64,000 nt of DNA from Bacillus sp. Y1 (GTDB lineage Bacteria > Bacillota > Bacilli > Bacillales > Cytobacillaceae): positions 3,300,501 to 3,364,500 of the forward strand of contig NZ_CP030028.1 in the NCBI RefSeq assembly GCF_003586445.1, given 5' to 3'. This document shows, one piece after another, positions 27,755 to 38,134 of this stretch (within the stretch, counting starts at the first letter, position 1; the number at the start of each line of letters is the position of its first letter). A program made the translations under genes and the position numbers. Under the pieces are notes generated by a model. It was given only the letters and a program-made list of their open reading frames with translations, was not told the origin of the DNA and did not search any database.

Positions 27755-28348
27755 TTATGATTCCAGATTTTCTTGAAATTTCTCAAAAAACAAGTCCGCT
27801 TCTTCTTGCACAAACTCATCATCCACTTTCTCTGGCAATGGAGGCAGCTCCTCTAAACTCCTTAAACCAAAATAATCTAAGAATTCTTTTGTTGTACCAT
27901 AAAGAATTGCCCTGCCAGTTCCTTCCGCTCTCCCAACTTCCTTTACAAGCACTTTTCCAACCAATGTTTGTAGTGGCCGCTCTGTCTTTACTCCCCTTAT
28001 TTCTTCTATTTCTGCTCTGGTGATTGGCTGTTTATAAGCGATGATAGCCAGTGTCTCTAATGCAGCCTGTGAGAGCGTTGATGTACTTGGTGATTCAACC
28101 AGTTTCTTTAAGTAAACGGAATTCTCCTTCTTTGTTGCGAGCTGATAGGTACCAGCCAATTGAACAACCGCTATTCCTCGATTTTCATTTTTAGAAAGCT
28201 CGTCCATTAAACCCCTGACAATTCGTTCCGCTTCGACCTCTTCGATTTCAAGGACCGTTGAAATTTGCTTAATTGTTAAGCCTTCATCCCCTGCTGCAAA
28301 CAAGAGACTTTCCACTATTCCATTCCAATTAATAATATCCAATGACAA
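27755..28348 (-). CDS. scpB: Segregation and condensation protein ScpB
   Basis: 197 aa. Two winged-helix domains (about 8-85 and 90-165), with [16 protein letters not shown] and [19 protein letters not shown], then RSEE-like [14 protein letters not shown]. It forms a dimer that binds the kleisin ScpA and completes the Smc condensin for chromosome segregation. Only two bases separate it from scpA. Confidence 0.95.
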   Translation of the reverse strand: MSLDIINWNGIVESLLFAAGDEGLTIKQISTVLEIEEVEAERIVRGLMDELSKNENRGIAVVQLAGTYQLATKKENSVYLKKLVESPSTSTLSQAALETLAIIAYKQPITRAEIEEIRGVKTERPLQTLVGKVLVKEVGRAEGTGRAILYGTTKEFLDYFGLRSLEELPPLPEKVDDEFVQEEADLFFEKFQENLES

Positions 28349-28350
28349 TG

Positions 28351-29094
28351 TTATACTCCCTTCGCAATGACAAAAATCTCAGAAAAATTGCTTTCTTGCT
28401 CTACAAATATTTCTTTCCTTTTCATTAGCTCTAGTATAGAAAGAAAAGTTACGACAATATGATCCTTCTCTTGGATTGGGAATAAATCATAAAAGCTAAT
28501 TCTTCCCTTCACTATTCGTAGCTTACCCATGATTTCATCCATTCGTTTTTCAATAGGAATTTCTTGTCTTGCAATCTTAGTAGATAACGGTTTTTGAAGC
28601 CTTTTTCTTCGCAAGAGCTTTTGAAAAGCACCCAGCATATCGTACAACGACACGTCTAGATGTCGTCTATCTATTTCCTCCTCTTTCGAATAATCCGAAA
28701 GATCACTAGGGGGCTTCGTGAACATTAGTCCTCTCTCCTGCTCCAAAGCCTTTAGATCGTCAGCTGCTTCTTTATATTTTTTGTATTCCATTAGTTTTTC
28801 AATTAATTCTTCTCTCGGGTCTTCTTCGTAACCAAATTCCATATCAGCTTCAAGCTCTTCCTCATGTTTTGGAAGTAGCATCTTACTTTTGATTGCTAGC
28901 AAAGTGGCTGCCATGACCAAATACTCACTTGCTACATCTAACTGTAGTTCCTTCATTGTGTGGATATATAGTAAATATTGCTCTGTAATTTGTGCTACTG
29001 GTATATCATAAATATCAATTTCTAGTCGATTAATGAGGTGCAGTAATAAATCTAACGGTCCCTCAAATGCATCGATCTTCACATTATAGTGCAT
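28351..29094 (-). CDS. scpA: Segregation and condensation protein ScpA
   Basis: 247 aa kleisin. N-terminal helix-turn-helix ([19 protein letters not shown]) binds the Smc neck, a charged middle region (about 85-155) binds ScpB, and the C-terminal winged helix (about 180-247) binds the Smc head. Partner of ScpB in the adjoining gene. Divergent from ypuF. Confidence 0.95.
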   Translation of the reverse strand: MHYNVKIDAFEGPLDLLLHLINRLEIDIYDIPVAQITEQYLLYIHTMKELQLDVASEYLVMAATLLAIKSKMLLPKHEEELEADMEFGYEEDPREELIEKLMEYKKYKEAADDLKALEQERGLMFTKPPSDLSDYSKEEEIDRRHLDVSLYDMLGAFQKLLRRKRLQKPLSTKIARQEIPIEKRMDEIMGKLRIVKGRISFYDLFPIQEKDHIVVTFLSILELMKRKEIFVEQESNFSEIFVIAKGV

Positions 29095-29269
29095 AATCCC
29101 ACCAAAATTTCTTTCTTAATTTCTTAAAATAACTATACTTAGTATAGAGGAAAGATTGCGTTTATCCAAGATTCTTTCTGAAAGTTTGTTCCTATTTCTT
29201 CATGTAAGCAACGTGAAAAGCGTATAGATAGAAAACATGGTAAAATTAAGTAATGAAAGGAGCGTATCT

Positions 29270-29794
29270 ATGTTTACAACAGATTTCATTAATTACTTAG
29301 TTCATTTTCATAGTGACAGAGATTATTTTGAATGTCATGAGATTCTAGAAGAACACTGGAAGGATGTAGATGCGCGTAATAAGGAATCTATTTTAGTTGG
29401 ATGGATTCAACTAGCAGTCAGTCAATATCACCACCGTCGAGGAAATTTTGCTGGAGCTTTACGCACAATACAAAAAGCATTATCAATACTAACCGTCCAT
29501 AAACAGTCAATCAAAGAGTACGGTATTGATGAGGATAAGCTACTTGAGGCCATTTTAAGAAAAAAAGAAGAGATTGAGCATACACTTCCTTATAAAAGCA
29601 TGCACCTTCCTATAAACGATGCCTCATTATTAAGCGCTTGCGAGCGTCAAGCCGAAAAAGCTGGTCTAATTTGGGGTGTTAATAGCAATTTAACAAACAG
29701 TGAAATTATTCATCGACACTCGATGAGAGATCGTTCAGATGTCATCAAAAGCAGATTGCACGCATTAAAACAAAAAAAAGGAAGCAGTGACTAA
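29270..29794 (+). CDS. ypuF: YpuF, DUF309 protein
   Basis: 174 aa, the same length as B. subtilis YpuF. ATG at 29270 has GAAAGGAG seven bases upstream, so the longer open frame from 29237 is not used. The DUF309 core DYFECHEILEEHWK supplies His and Glu residues that look metal-binding, followed by LVGWIQLAVSQYHHRRGNF. Function is unknown. It is divergent from scpA-scpB and ends in a bidirectional terminator. Confidence 0.87.
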   Translation: MFTTDFINYLVHFHSDRDYFECHEILEEHWKDVDARNKESILVGWIQLAVSQYHHRRGNFAGALRTIQKALSILTVHKQSIKEYGIDEDKLLEAILRKKEEIEHTLPYKSMHLPINDASLLSACERQAEKAGLIWGVNSNLTNSEIIHRHSMRDRSDVIKSRLHALKQKKGSSD

Positions 29795-29810
29795 TCACTG
29801 TTTCCTTTTT
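29773..29810. terminator. Bidirectional terminator between ypuF and ribT
   Basis: AAAGGAAGCAGTGA and TCACTGTTTCCTTT pair around CTAA, with A and T tracts outside, for the two convergent genes. It overlaps the end of ypuF. Confidence 0.85.
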
Positions 29811-29814
29811 CTAT

Positions 29815-30204
<390 letters not shown>

Positions 30205-30362
30205 TTAAATTTCCTTTAAATACATTTGTATTATATGTCAATTATTTCTTTTTGTTTCAATGTATATTCCTCAATACGATATTATCATACAAGATTCTCT
30301 ACATTTCTTCAATGTATTTTCAAATACAACAACTTTTGGATCATAAAGTGTGTCTTTTTTCT

Positions 30363-30458
30363 TTACAGCCCTGGTGATAAGAATAACCAATAATACGTGC
30401 CCCAAATGAGCGAAATAAGTAAAATGAAAATAAATAAAAGAGCATTATTTTTTTTCAC
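30363..30458 (-). CDS. Putative 31-aa single-pass membrane peptide
   Basis: GTG start at 30458 with a perfect GGAGG five bases upstream. The peptide begins MKKNN, has a long hydrophobic helix (ALLFIFILLISLIWG) and ends TYYWLFLSPGL. The basic N-terminus and single helix fit a small membrane protein. It lies just past the lysA terminator, so it needs its own promoter or read-through. I know no family for it. The strong ribosome site and clean membrane helix are the evidence; it may still be chance. Confidence 0.5.
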   Translation of the reverse strand: MKKNNALLFIFILLISLIWGTYYWLFLSPGL

Positions 30459-30485
30459 AAATACCTCCAAAAGATCTATGTAATG

Positions 30486-30512
30486 TAAAAAGCTGTCACA
30501 ATCGCGACAGCT
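30486..30512 (-). terminator. Terminator after lysA
   Basis: On the minus strand AGCTGTC and GACAGCT pair around GCGATTGT, followed by TTTTA. Confidence 0.82.
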
Positions 30513-30519
30513 CTCTAAA

Positions 30520-31839
30520 TTAGCTTTTTACTCGCTGTACAAATGGCAAATCTTGTTTAACAATATCTTCAAACGTCTCCCTACGAACAACTAATACCGC
30601 TTTTCCATTTTCAACAAAGACAACTGGTGGCCTTGGAATACGGTTGTAGTTGTTTGCCATCGAATAACCGTAAGCTCCGGTACAGAAAACCGCTAGAATA
30701 TCGTCACTATCCGTCTTCGGTAACGGTAAATCCCAAATCAGCATATCTCCCGATTCACAGCATTTCCCAGCAATAGAAACCGTCTCTTCGACTGGCTGAA
30801 GTGGTTTGTTCGCTAGGATCGCTTCATATTTTGCCTCATATAATGCTGGACGAATATTATCACTCATTCCACCATCTACGGCTATATATTTACGAACATT
30901 AGGAACATCCTTTTTTGAACCAATTTTATACAGTGTGGTCCCCGCATCACCAACAAGGGAACGACCTGGCTCAATCCAAATTTCTGGCATAGCCATTGAG
31001 AACTCCCCGGCCTGCTGCTTTACTTCTTCAATAATTTCTTTTACATATTGCGAAGCAGGAATTGGCACATCTTCACTCGTATATCGAATACCGAAGCCAC
31101 CACCTAAATTTAGTACCTTTGATTCAAAAGAAAACATTTCTTTCCACTCATGAAGCTTAGAAAATATTTTTCTTGCTGCTAACAAAAATCCAGTTGTTTC
31201 AAATATTTGTGAACCGATATGACAATGCACTCCAAGTAGGTCTAAGTACTCAGATTCCATTGCCTTTTGCAGCGCCTCTGCCGCTTGTCCATTTTGCAGA
31301 TCAAAACCAAATTTCGAGTCTTCCTGGCCCGTTAGAATATAGTCATGTGTATGAGCTTCAATCCCTGGTGTGACTCGAAGCAAAATAGAGATAGATTGCT
31401 TTCTCTCCGCACAAATGGTATCTAATAGTTCTAGTTCATAAAAGTTATCAACAACAATACAGCCGATTTGATAGTTTAAGGCCATTTCAAGTTCTTCACG
31501 ACTTTTGTTGTTTCCATGAAAATGAATTCGCTCCACAGGGAATTCAGCTGCTATTGCCGTATATAGCTCTCCCCCGGAAACAACGTCCAATGAAAGCCCC
31601 TCTTCCTCAGCCAGTTGGATCATAGCAATCGTGGAAAATGCTTTGCTAGCGTAAGCAACTTGAGCTTTTATACCTAGTTGGTCAAAGGTTTGTTTGAAAC
31701 CTCTTGCCCGCTCACGAATCAATGAAACATCATAAACATATACAGGTGTTCCGAACTCTTTTACGAGGTCTGTCGTATCGACACCACCAATTTCTAAGTG
31801 GCCTCGTTCATTTATCTTTGATGAACCATGAAAAAACAT
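30520..31839 (-). CDS. lysA: Diaminopimelate decarboxylase LysA
   Basis: 439 aa, fold type III PLP enzyme. The PLP lysine lies in AYASKAFST, the phosphate-binding glycines in LGGGFGIRY, EPGRSLVGDAG binds cofactor, and CCESGDML with GAYGYSM completes the substrate site of the partner subunit. It makes lysine from meso-diaminopimelate, the last step of the pathway. It lies downstream of spoVAF as in B. subtilis. Confidence 0.95.
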   Translation of the reverse strand: MFFHGSSKINERGHLEIGGVDTTDLVKEFGTPVYVYDVSLIRERARGFKQTFDQLGIKAQVAYASKAFSTIAMIQLAEEEGLSLDVVSGGELYTAIAAEFPVERIHFHGNNKSREELEMALNYQIGCIVVDNFYELELLDTICAERKQSISILLRVTPGIEAHTHDYILTGQEDSKFGFDLQNGQAAEALQKAMESEYLDLLGVHCHIGSQIFETTGFLLAARKIFSKLHEWKEMFSFESKVLNLGGGFGIRYTSEDVPIPASQYVKEIIEEVKQQAGEFSMAMPEIWIEPGRSLVGDAGTTLYKIGSKKDVPNVRKYIAVDGGMSDNIRPALYEAKYEAILANKPLQPVEETVSIAGKCCESGDMLIWDLPLPKTDSDDILAVFCTGAYGYSMANNYNRIPRPPVVFVENGKAVLVVRRETFEDIVKQDLPFVQRVKS

Positions 31840-31865
31840 TTCTTCCCCTCACTTCTATGGATACA

Positions 31866-31892
31866 CAAATAGACAGCTAGGCTGTCTATTTG
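31866..31892 (-). terminator. Hairpin between spoVAF and lysA
   Basis: Perfect 12-bp inverted repeat CAAATAGACAGC / GCTGTCTATTTG around a 3-base loop. The following minus-strand bases (TGTATCC) are poor in T, so this is a weak terminator or an RNA-processing hairpin. Confidence 0.5.
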
Positions 31893-31959
31893 TTGATTAA
31901 ACCAGTTTGAAATTAAACATTACTTTACCATAGATATAGTAAATTCGCAATATTCCCAT

Positions 31960-33441
31960 TTAGTTCCCGTTTGTTTTTTGTCTGTAACGATCTCTAGGCT
32001 GAACAATACTTGGTCTAAGCTTTGTCCCCGGAACCGACCTGCGGAAAAGCACTTCAAGAAAGGCTTTTGGATGAAACGGCATGAACGGCCACATATATGG
32101 ACTGTTCAATGATCGAATACTTGTTAGGAATAAAATATATGCCGTTACCCCTATTACAAAACCTGGTAGTTTAAATATTGCTACAACAATTAATAAGAAA
32201 AGCTTCATAAGATTATTCGCAATTCCTAGTTCATAACTTGGAGTAGTAAAAGTTCCAACCGCCGAAACCGCGACGTACAAAATCACTTCTGGTACAAATA
32301 AACCCACATCTATGGCAATTTGGCCAATGAGTACGGCAGCAACTAAGCCCATTGAGGTTGCCAACGGAGTTGGTGTATGAATAGCTGCTAATCGTAAAAA
32401 CAAGATTCCGAAATCGGCCAAAAACAATTGAACTACTGTTGGAATATTAGTTGATTTGTTTGGACCAATGAACTTTATGGCTTTTGGTAATAACTCAGGC
32501 TCCAATACAAATAAAAACCATAACGGAAGTAAAAACAAGGATGCTAATACACCAAACAAACGCGTCCAACGTACGACTGTACCAACGAGTGCTGATTCAC
32601 GATACTCTTCTGCATGGTGTAAATGATGAAAATATGTAGTAGGCGTGATAATAACACTTGGTGATGTATCTACGTAAATTAAGACATGTCCTTCTAAAAT
32701 ATGCGTTGCTGCAATATCTGCTCTTTCAGTGTATCTTACTAAAGGATAGGGGTTATACCCTTGCTTTACGAGGAATTCTTCCACTGCTTTATCTGCCATT
32801 GTTAATCCATCAATCTCAATGGCTTCGAGTTCTTTTCTAATAATGTTCACAAGGTCAGGATTTGCAACATCTTTTAGGTAACCAATTACAATGTCTGTCT
32901 TTGATCTCTCACCAACCGTTAACTTTTCGAATCGTAATCTTCCATCTTTTATTCTTCTTCTTGTTAGCGCAGTATTCACGATGAAATTCTCTACAAAGCC
33001 GTCACGAGAGCCTCTTATTACCTTCTCTGTATCAGGTTCTTGAGGTGTTCTACCAGGGTACGATCTTACATCCACAACTAATGCTTCTGAATACCCCTCA
33101 ACAACAATGACAAGTGTTCCTGTTAGAACTTGGTCAACTATTTCACCTATTGTTTTAATTTTAGATACAGATTGATGAACTAACCGATTTTCTATTAAGG
33201 CTAAATAATCAGAAGTGGTTTTCTCATGGTCATTGATTCTTACAATTTCCTCCGTGTTTTGAATAACCACGTTCGTATCAACTAGACCATTTAAATAATA
33301 CAAGTGCACATCCTTTTTCAATACCTTAAACTTTCGGACTCCAATATCAAACGTTTCCTCTAATCCAACATGCTCCTTCATATAATTTTCAAGTTCGTCA
33401 AGAGAAGGAATCGGTAGGGGATTGATCGGTTTCTTAGTCAT
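31960..33441 (-). CDS. spoVAF: Stage V sporulation protein AF (GerA-type A subunit)
   Basis: 493 aa from ATG at 33441, eight bases after GGAG; this equals the B. subtilis length. A cytoplasmic N-terminal GerA domain (about 1-285) includes [19 protein letters not shown] and [14 protein letters not shown] signature residues. Five membrane spans follow (about 285-465). It resembles germinant-receptor A subunits and modulates spore germination and dipicolinate release. Its start overlaps spoVAEA by eight bases. Confidence 0.93.
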   Translation of the reverse strand: MTKKPINPLPIPSLDELENYMKEHVGLEETFDIGVRKFKVLKKDVHLYYLNGLVDTNVVIQNTEEIVRINDHEKTTSDYLALIENRLVHQSVSKIKTIGEIVDQVLTGTLVIVVEGYSEALVVDVRSYPGRTPQEPDTEKVIRGSRDGFVENFIVNTALTRRRIKDGRLRFEKLTVGERSKTDIVIGYLKDVANPDLVNIIRKELEAIEIDGLTMADKAVEEFLVKQGYNPYPLVRYTERADIAATHILEGHVLIYVDTSPSVIITPTTYFHHLHHAEEYRESALVGTVVRWTRLFGVLASLFLLPLWFLFVLEPELLPKAIKFIGPNKSTNIPTVVQLFLADFGILFLRLAAIHTPTPLATSMGLVAAVLIGQIAIDVGLFVPEVILYVAVSAVGTFTTPSYELGIANNLMKLFLLIVVAIFKLPGFVIGVTAYILFLTSIRSLNSPYMWPFMPFHPKAFLEVLFRRSVPGTKLRPSIVQPRDRYRQKTNGN

Positions 33442-34003
33442 AGAATCCACTCCTTTCTAGGATGATTTGTACCGCTTTATGTGTTATGGGAGCTCCTATT
33501 TTAACATCGTCATTCCTAGCCATTTTTCCTATATCGCCTATCCCAACTACAACAGGTGCATGAAGCTCATCTACACAATATACGGTGTCTCCATTCATTC
33601 TTCCAAGTTCTAAATCTGCTTCACCAAATTTATCTACCCCATAAGGAGTGAGTTCACCGTAGCGGTCCACACAAACATCAATTTTAGTCCACTCGGCTTT
33701 TCTTGTTTTAGCTGCAACCGCTAATACACCAAGAACTTCAATATCTTTATGTGTTGCCACATACCTCATTGCCTGTTCTCCAGCACCTTCTCCTACGTAT
33801 CCACTATCATCAAACATGACAAGCACCGGATCATTGGCTGCCTTCTTAATGAGCTTGACCATTTCCTCCCCTGATATCGTCGTCGGGTTTCCATAAGACA
33901 TAGATATACATCTTCCACCAATTTCCTTCGCAACATGTTCGACTGCTTTTCTTGCGTATTCATCTCCGTCTGTTACAAGAATCACGCGGCGCCGTCTATC
34001 CAT
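33434..34003 (-). CDS. spoVAEA: Stage V sporulation protein SpoVAEA
   Basis: 189 aa, soluble. Starts [20 protein letters not shown]; conserved [17 protein letters not shown] and [17 protein letters not shown] are typical of SpoVAEa. It belongs to the spoVA operon. In B. subtilis it follows spoVAEB; here it follows spoVAB after 25 bp, because AC, AD and AEB are absent. Confidence 0.88.
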   Translation of the reverse strand: MDRRRRVILVTDGDEYARKAVEHVAKEIGGRCISMSYGNPTTISGEEMVKLIKKAANDPVLVMFDDSGYVGEGAGEQAMRYVATHKDIEVLGVLAVAAKTRKAEWTKIDVCVDRYGELTPYGVDKFGEADLELGRMNGDTVYCVDELHAPVVVGIGDIGKMARNDDVKIGAPITHKAVQIILERSGFYD

Positions 34004-34028
34004 AGGAAATGTTCCTTTCTTATCTTAT

Positions 34029-34451
34029 TTACTCATTTACGAAGTACATCCAATGAAACAGGGAACCGAAAATTTTACCGAACACAAAGGCCATCATCAA
34101 GATCATAATTTTGTCCTCTATCCTTACTCTTTTCGCCAGAATCGGAAAAACGTTTAATACTTCAGTTAAGGCAGCTGCAAGTAAACCAACAAATACTCCT
34201 CCAGCAAGGCCTAACGGAATTAGTATGATCGAAGGTAAAAAGAGAGTTGGTTCTCTTAAAGAGGCAACTGTACCAGCAATAGCACCGAAAACGACAGACC
34301 ATTCATACCAATGAATCATCTTCATGGTTTTTGATAATTGAGTAAGCCTTGGAATAATCCCTAATACGGTGAGGAAAGCGACAAACCCTGAACCAACTGC
34401 AATCCCTCCAGCAAGCCCAATAAAAATAATGGATACGATATTAATGATCAT
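34029..34451 (-). CDS. spoVAB: Stage V sporulation protein AB
   Basis: 140 aa with four membrane helices (SIIFIGLAGGIAVGSGFVAF, then HWYEWSVVFGAIAGTVASL, two more). Length and order match SpoVAB. It is needed, with SpoVAA, for dipicolinate uptake functions in spores. The start overlaps the spoVAA stop by 11 bases. Confidence 0.9.
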   Translation of the reverse strand: MIINIVSIIFIGLAGGIAVGSGFVAFLTVLGIIPRLTQLSKTMKMIHWYEWSVVFGAIAGTVASLREPTLFLPSIILIPLGLAGGVFVGLLAAALTEVLNVFPILAKRVRIEDKIMILMMAFVFGKIFGSLFHWMYFVNE

Positions 34452-35061
34452 GAATTCGTTTCATACTTTCTTCATTTTCATTAATGATTACATAGCGGTC
34501 CAGGTCTTGCTGATAGTTAAACATTTCAACTTCTAGCGGACTAGGTTCTTCATTTAGACGTTTTTTAAATACATGGTTAAAAAATAAGATCATACCTAAC
34601 CCTAGACCAATTGAATAAGGAATCTGCAGTAATAGTGGTTTTACATTTTCCTTGCCCGTAATAATTTTATATATCCGCTGGTGGACCGCTTGCATACTAA
34701 CATCCTCATGGAAATTCATAATGGCAAGTGCTGCACCAAAAAACAACAGAAGCCAAATGAGAATAAAAAGAGGGATAGATACCCCGATTTTTTTGTACAC
34801 TACCTCAATAATCGTTTGTGTTTGACCAATAATTTCAATATTTATTTGATCAACCACATTCGTTAAGATTGGTATTACTTTCATAACATCCAAAATAATA
34901 ATATTTTGGTCTTTCTCTGACACCGTATAAACAATGCAATCTTTTACCTTTTCTAACAGTGAATCTTCAGCGATTATTTGCGCAACATCCTGAAGTTTTA
35001 TGGAATCGTGAGGTCGAACTTGGAGTCGATGTCGCATTCGGATATAAATCGTATTTTCCAC
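34441..35061 (-). CDS. spoVAA: Stage V sporulation protein AA
   Basis: 206 aa from GTG at 35061, eight bases after GGGAG; this is the B. subtilis length. The N-terminal soluble domain (ENTIYIRMRHRLQVRP) is followed by two membrane helices (about 95-115 and 140-160). First gene of the reduced spoVA operon, behind a sigma-G-like promoter. Confidence 0.9.
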   Translation of the reverse strand: MENTIYIRMRHRLQVRPHDSIKLQDVAQIIAEDSLLEKVKDCIVYTVSEKDQNIIILDVMKVIPILTNVVDQINIEIIGQTQTIIEVVYKKIGVSIPLFILIWLLLFFGAALAIMNFHEDVSMQAVHQRIYKIITGKENVKPLLLQIPYSIGLGLGMILFFNHVFKKRLNEEPSPLEVEMFNYQQDLDRYVIINENEESMKRIHDH

Positions 35062-35097
35062 AACGTTCACTCCCACACAGTGATTTCCTTGTATAAA

Positions 35098-35127
35098 TAG
35101 TATGCTATGGATTGTTTTCCTTCATGT
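35098..35127 (-). promoter_or_regulatory. Sigma-G-type promoter of the spoVA operon
   Basis: On the minus strand ACATG (35123-35127), 18 bp, CATACTA (35098-35104). The -10 matches the sigma-G CATWHTA form exactly and the -35 matches GHATR at four of five positions. spoVA is a known forespore sigma-G operon. Confidence 0.75.
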
Positions 35128-35170
35128 TCACCAATAAGTGGATTGAATGGGGTAAATAACCAATTAAAAC

Positions 35171-35207
35171 AAAAAGATCGAACGGATTATAAATCCATTC
35201 GATCTTT
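35171..35207 (-). terminator. Terminator overlapping the end of sigF
   Basis: On the minus strand AAGATCGAATGGATT and AATCCGTTCGATCTT pair around TATA, with one G-T pair, followed by TTTTGTTTT. The left arm encodes the last residues of SigF. Confidence 0.88.
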
Positions 35208-35945
35208 CATTTGTTGTAAAATCTTTTTTTCCAGTCTTGATACTTGAACTTGCGATATTCCTAGCCGTTCTGCCACCTCTGATTGTGTTTGATCCTTATA
35301 ATAACGTAAATATACAATCAGCCTCTCGCGTTCATCCAGCTCTCGAATTGCTTCTTTTAATGCAATTTTATCAAACCATTTCCCTTCATTCCCATCATCG
35401 ATTTGGTCAAGCAGGGTGATCGGATCTCCATCATTTTCGTATACTGTTTCATGGATGGAAGATGGTTGACGACTTGCTTCTTGAGCTAAAATGATATCTT
35501 CTGGAGTCAGATTCAAATGTTCCGCTATTTCGGAAACAGTTGGTATTCTGCCTAGGTTTTTGGACAGTTCGTCCTTCGCTCTTCTTATTTTATTGCCCAT
35601 TTCTTTTAAGGAACGGCTCACTTTGACAGATCCGTCATCTCGGATGAAGCGTTGGATTTCTCCAATGATCATCGGTACTGCGTAGGTTGAAAATTTTACA
35701 TCATAAGATAAATCAAATTTATCAACAGATTTCAGTAACCCTATGCATCCAATTTGGAATAAGTCATCTGGTTCATAGCCTCGATTGAGAAAGCGTTGAA
35801 CAACTGACCAAACAAGACGCATATTTTTTTGCACAATTGTATCTCGAGCTTCTTGATCTCCATCTTGACTTCTCTTGATTAGATCCTTCACTTCATGATC
35901 CTTTAAATACGTTTGTTTGCTATCAGTCTTTACCTCCACATCCAT
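35187..35945 (-). CDS. sigF: Forespore RNA polymerase sigma factor SigF
   Basis: 252 aa from ATG at 35945 (MDVEVK, as in B. subtilis). Region 2 contains RLVWSVVQRFLNRGYEPDDL and KFSTYAVPMIIGEIQRFIRD, and region 4 ends with TQSEVAERLGISQVQVSRLE. It directs the first forespore-specific genes once released from SpoIIAB. Third gene of the spoIIA operon after dacF. Confidence 0.97.
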   Translation of the reverse strand: MDVEVKTDSKQTYLKDHEVKDLIKRSQDGDQEARDTIVQKNMRLVWSVVQRFLNRGYEPDDLFQIGCIGLLKSVDKFDLSYDVKFSTYAVPMIIGEIQRFIRDDGSVKVSRSLKEMGNKIRRAKDELSKNLGRIPTVSEIAEHLNLTPEDIILAQEASRQPSSIHETVYENDGDPITLLDQIDDGNEGKWFDKIALKEAIRELDERERLIVYLRYYKDQTQSEVAERLGISQVQVSRLEKKILQQMKDRMDL

Positions 35946-35958
35946 AAGCAATACTCCC

Positions 35959-36399
35959 TTAATTGCATAGCATTTGGCTCTTTGCTAAATGCTTTCTTAA
36001 TCGAATTGTGGTACCTATTCCTAGCTCTGAATGAACGTCGATTTCATCCATAAAATTTTCCATAATCGTAAAGCCCATTCCTGATCTTTCTAACTCTGGC
36101 TTGGTTGTAAATAAAGGTTGTCTTGCTTCCTCAATATCCAAAATTCCAGAGCCCTCGTCTTTTATCTCCAACTCAATAAAACTTTCCTCAATCTTTACTG
36201 AGATAAAGACCGTACCTGAAGGATCGTTATTGTACCCGTGAATAATGGCATTTGTCACCGCCTCTGAAACGACGGTTTTAATCTCCGTCAATTCATCCAT
36301 TGTTGGGTCTAGCTGGGCAACAAAGGCCGCTACCGTTACACGTGCAAAAGATTCATTTTGACTTAAAGCTGTAAATTGAAGCTGCATTTCATTTTTCAT
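35959..36399 (-). CDS. spoIIAB: Anti-sigma-F factor and kinase SpoIIAB
   Basis: 146 aa GHKL-type protein. N box (VTNAIIHGY) and G1 box (DEGSGI) bind ATP. It binds SigF as a dimer and phosphorylates SpoIIAA; dephosphorylated SpoIIAA then displaces it. Three bases separate it from spoIIAA. Confidence 0.96.
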   Translation of the reverse strand: MKNEMQLQFTALSQNESFARVTVAAFVAQLDPTMDELTEIKTVVSEAVTNAIIHGYNNDPSGTVFISVKIEESFIELEIKDEGSGILDIEEARQPLFTTKPELERSGMGFTIMENFMDEIDVHSELGIGTTIRLRKHLAKSQMLCN

Positions 36400-36402
36400 T
36401 GT

Positions 36403-36753
36403 TTACGCTACCCCCAATACTCGAAGAGCAAATTCTTCTGTCGGCTCCAAACGGATAATTTTAAATAAGCCAGACATATCAAAAAGTCTTTGAATAGGAG
36501 GTGAAATTGCACAAACAACCATTTCACCATGTTGCTGCTTAATTTGCTTATATCTCCCAAGAATCACACCTAAACCTGAACTATCCATAAAATCCAACTG
36601 CTCTAGGTTAAGAATAATATGACGTATATCATGTGTTTCAATGGCTTTGGTTGCTTCTGCACGAAGTACATCTGCAGAATGGTGGTCCAATTCGCCGCTA
36701 AGTCGTAACAATAAGACATCGTTCTTTGTTTCCATATCAATGTGTAGACTCAC
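36403..36753 (-). CDS. spoIIAA: Anti-anti-sigma-F factor SpoIIAA
   Basis: 116 aa STAS-domain protein. The phosphorylated serine is S58 in [14 protein letters not shown]. Its unphosphorylated form frees SigF from SpoIIAB in the forespore after SpoIIE acts. It is co-transcribed with dacF or from the promoter just upstream. Confidence 0.97.
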   Translation of the reverse strand: MSLHIDMETKNDVLLLRLSGELDHHSADVLRAEATKAIETHDIRHIILNLEQLDFMDSSGLGVILGRYKQIKQQHGEMVVCAISPPIQRLFDMSGLFKIIRLEPTEEFALRVLGVA

Positions 36754-36788
36754 TATCCATAGCCTCCTTATGTGGTATAGTGAGTCTT

Positions 36789-36816
36789 TTTCGATATTGG
36801 AATGAAGATTTCCTTC
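36789..36816 (-). promoter_or_regulatory. Sigma-H-type promoter of spoIIAA-spoIIAB-sigF
   Basis: On the minus strand GAAGGAAAT (36808-36816), 12 bp, ATCGAAA (36789-36795). This matches the sigma-H form RNAGGAWWW, 11-12 bp, RNNGAAT at all but the last base. It lies between dacF and spoIIAA, as expected for onset-of-sporulation expression. Confidence 0.8.
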
Positions 36817-36878
36817 TTACAGACAAAACTAGTGTTCATTCGCTAAAAAAAGTATGAATAAAAAAACATTCGACATAT

Positions 36879-38048
36879 TTATTTGGTCGTTTTTGTGAAC
36901 ATACCAAACGCGCGTTTATAAAGCGTCCACCAATTTGCTTCTTTCACAGATACTTTCGCTACAAGCGGACTTGACACAAGAGTCTCCCCATTTTTCACGA
37001 GCTTTAATGTACCAATGGTCTGCCCTTTTTCAATTGGTGCTTTTAAATCTTTTTCGTAAGTGATTTCCTTCTTTACATCATCCACTTTTTCCCCTTTTTT
37101 CGTTAACAAGGAAATCGGTTCACTCGTAAGGGCCTCCACCTTGCTCTCACTACCTTTACTTACCTTAACTTCACCCACTGAAAAACTTCTTTCATACATT
37201 GGATGAGTTTGATACTGTGCAAAAGCATAGTCCAGCATCTTTGAAATTTGTGCATTTCGTTCTTTAGAGGTTGGAGCACCAAAAACAACTGCAATCACAC
37301 GCATTCCATCTTTCTCTGCGGTTGCTGTTAAGCAGTATTTTGCCTCGTTAGTAAAACCGGTTTTTAACCCATCTACTCCAGGATAAAAACGAACGAGACG
37401 ATTTGTATTAACAAGCCAAAACTTTTTATCGCTTTGTTCGCGTAGGTAGGCTTCATATGTACCTGTAAATTTTGTAATTCCTTCATATTTTAATAGCTCT
37501 TTTGCCATAACTGCCATGTCATGAGCTGTACTATAATGTCCATCCTCCGGTAAACCGGTAACATTTTTAAAAACCGTATTTTTCAAGCCTAGTTCTTTAA
37601 CCTTCGCATTCATCATCTCGACAAAAGCTTCCTCTGAACCTGCAATTCTTTCCGCCATCGCAACGGAAGCGTCATTTGCAGAACCGATTGCTATTCCTTT
37701 GAGCATTTCTTCAGAGGTCATTTCTTCCCCAGGCTCTAGGAAAATTTGAGAACCTCCCATAGAAGCTGCATACTCACTTGTTCGAATTTTTTCATCCCAT
37801 TTTATTTTTCCTAAGTCGATAGCCTCCATTATTAACAGCATCGTCATGATTTTTGTCATACTAGCAGGTGGAAGCATTTCATCACTGTTTTTGTTATAAA
37901 GAATTGTTCCAGTATCTCTTTCAATTAATACGGCTGACTTTGCATTATCAACAAGCTCAACACCCGTTGTTTTCTCTTCAGCAAAAGTTGGGGTTGCAAT
38001 AGATGTTAAAAAAGTAAAAGCCATTAATAATGATAGAATCTTCTTCAT
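36879..38048 (-). CDS. dacF: Sporulation D-alanyl-D-alanine carboxypeptidase DacF
   Basis: 389 aa from ATG at 38048, the B. subtilis length; the longer frame to 38123 has no ribosome site. A signal peptide spans about 1-23 (cleavage after TFA). S11 motifs: S63-M-T-K66, SxN in GSANDASVAM, and KTG in LKTGFTN. It trims peptidoglycan stem peptides during forespore development, together with DacB in cortex structure. It ends 126 bp before spoIIAA without an obvious strong terminator, so read-through into spoIIA is likely. Confidence 0.94.
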   Translation of the reverse strand: MKKILSLLMAFTFLTSIATPTFAEEKTTGVELVDNAKSAVLIERDTGTILYNKNSDEMLPPASMTKIMTMLLIMEAIDLGKIKWDEKIRTSEYAASMGGSQIFLEPGEEMTSEEMLKGIAIGSANDASVAMAERIAGSEEAFVEMMNAKVKELGLKNTVFKNVTGLPEDGHYSTAHDMAVMAKELLKYEGITKFTGTYEAYLREQSDKKFWLVNTNRLVRFYPGVDGLKTGFTNEAKYCLTATAEKDGMRVIAVVFGAPTSKERNAQISKMLDYAFAQYQTHPMYERSFSVGEVKVSKGSESKVEALTSEPISLLTKKGEKVDDVKKEITYEKDLKAPIEKGQTIGTLKLVKNGETLVSSPLVAKVSVKEANWWTLYKRAFGMFTKTTK

Positions 38049-38134
38049 AGCACATAGCCCTCCATTCTTTATACATCCATTTTTCACCAAGAAAAGAGAA
38101 AATATACAAAAAGAACCAATCAAAGAAAAAAATA

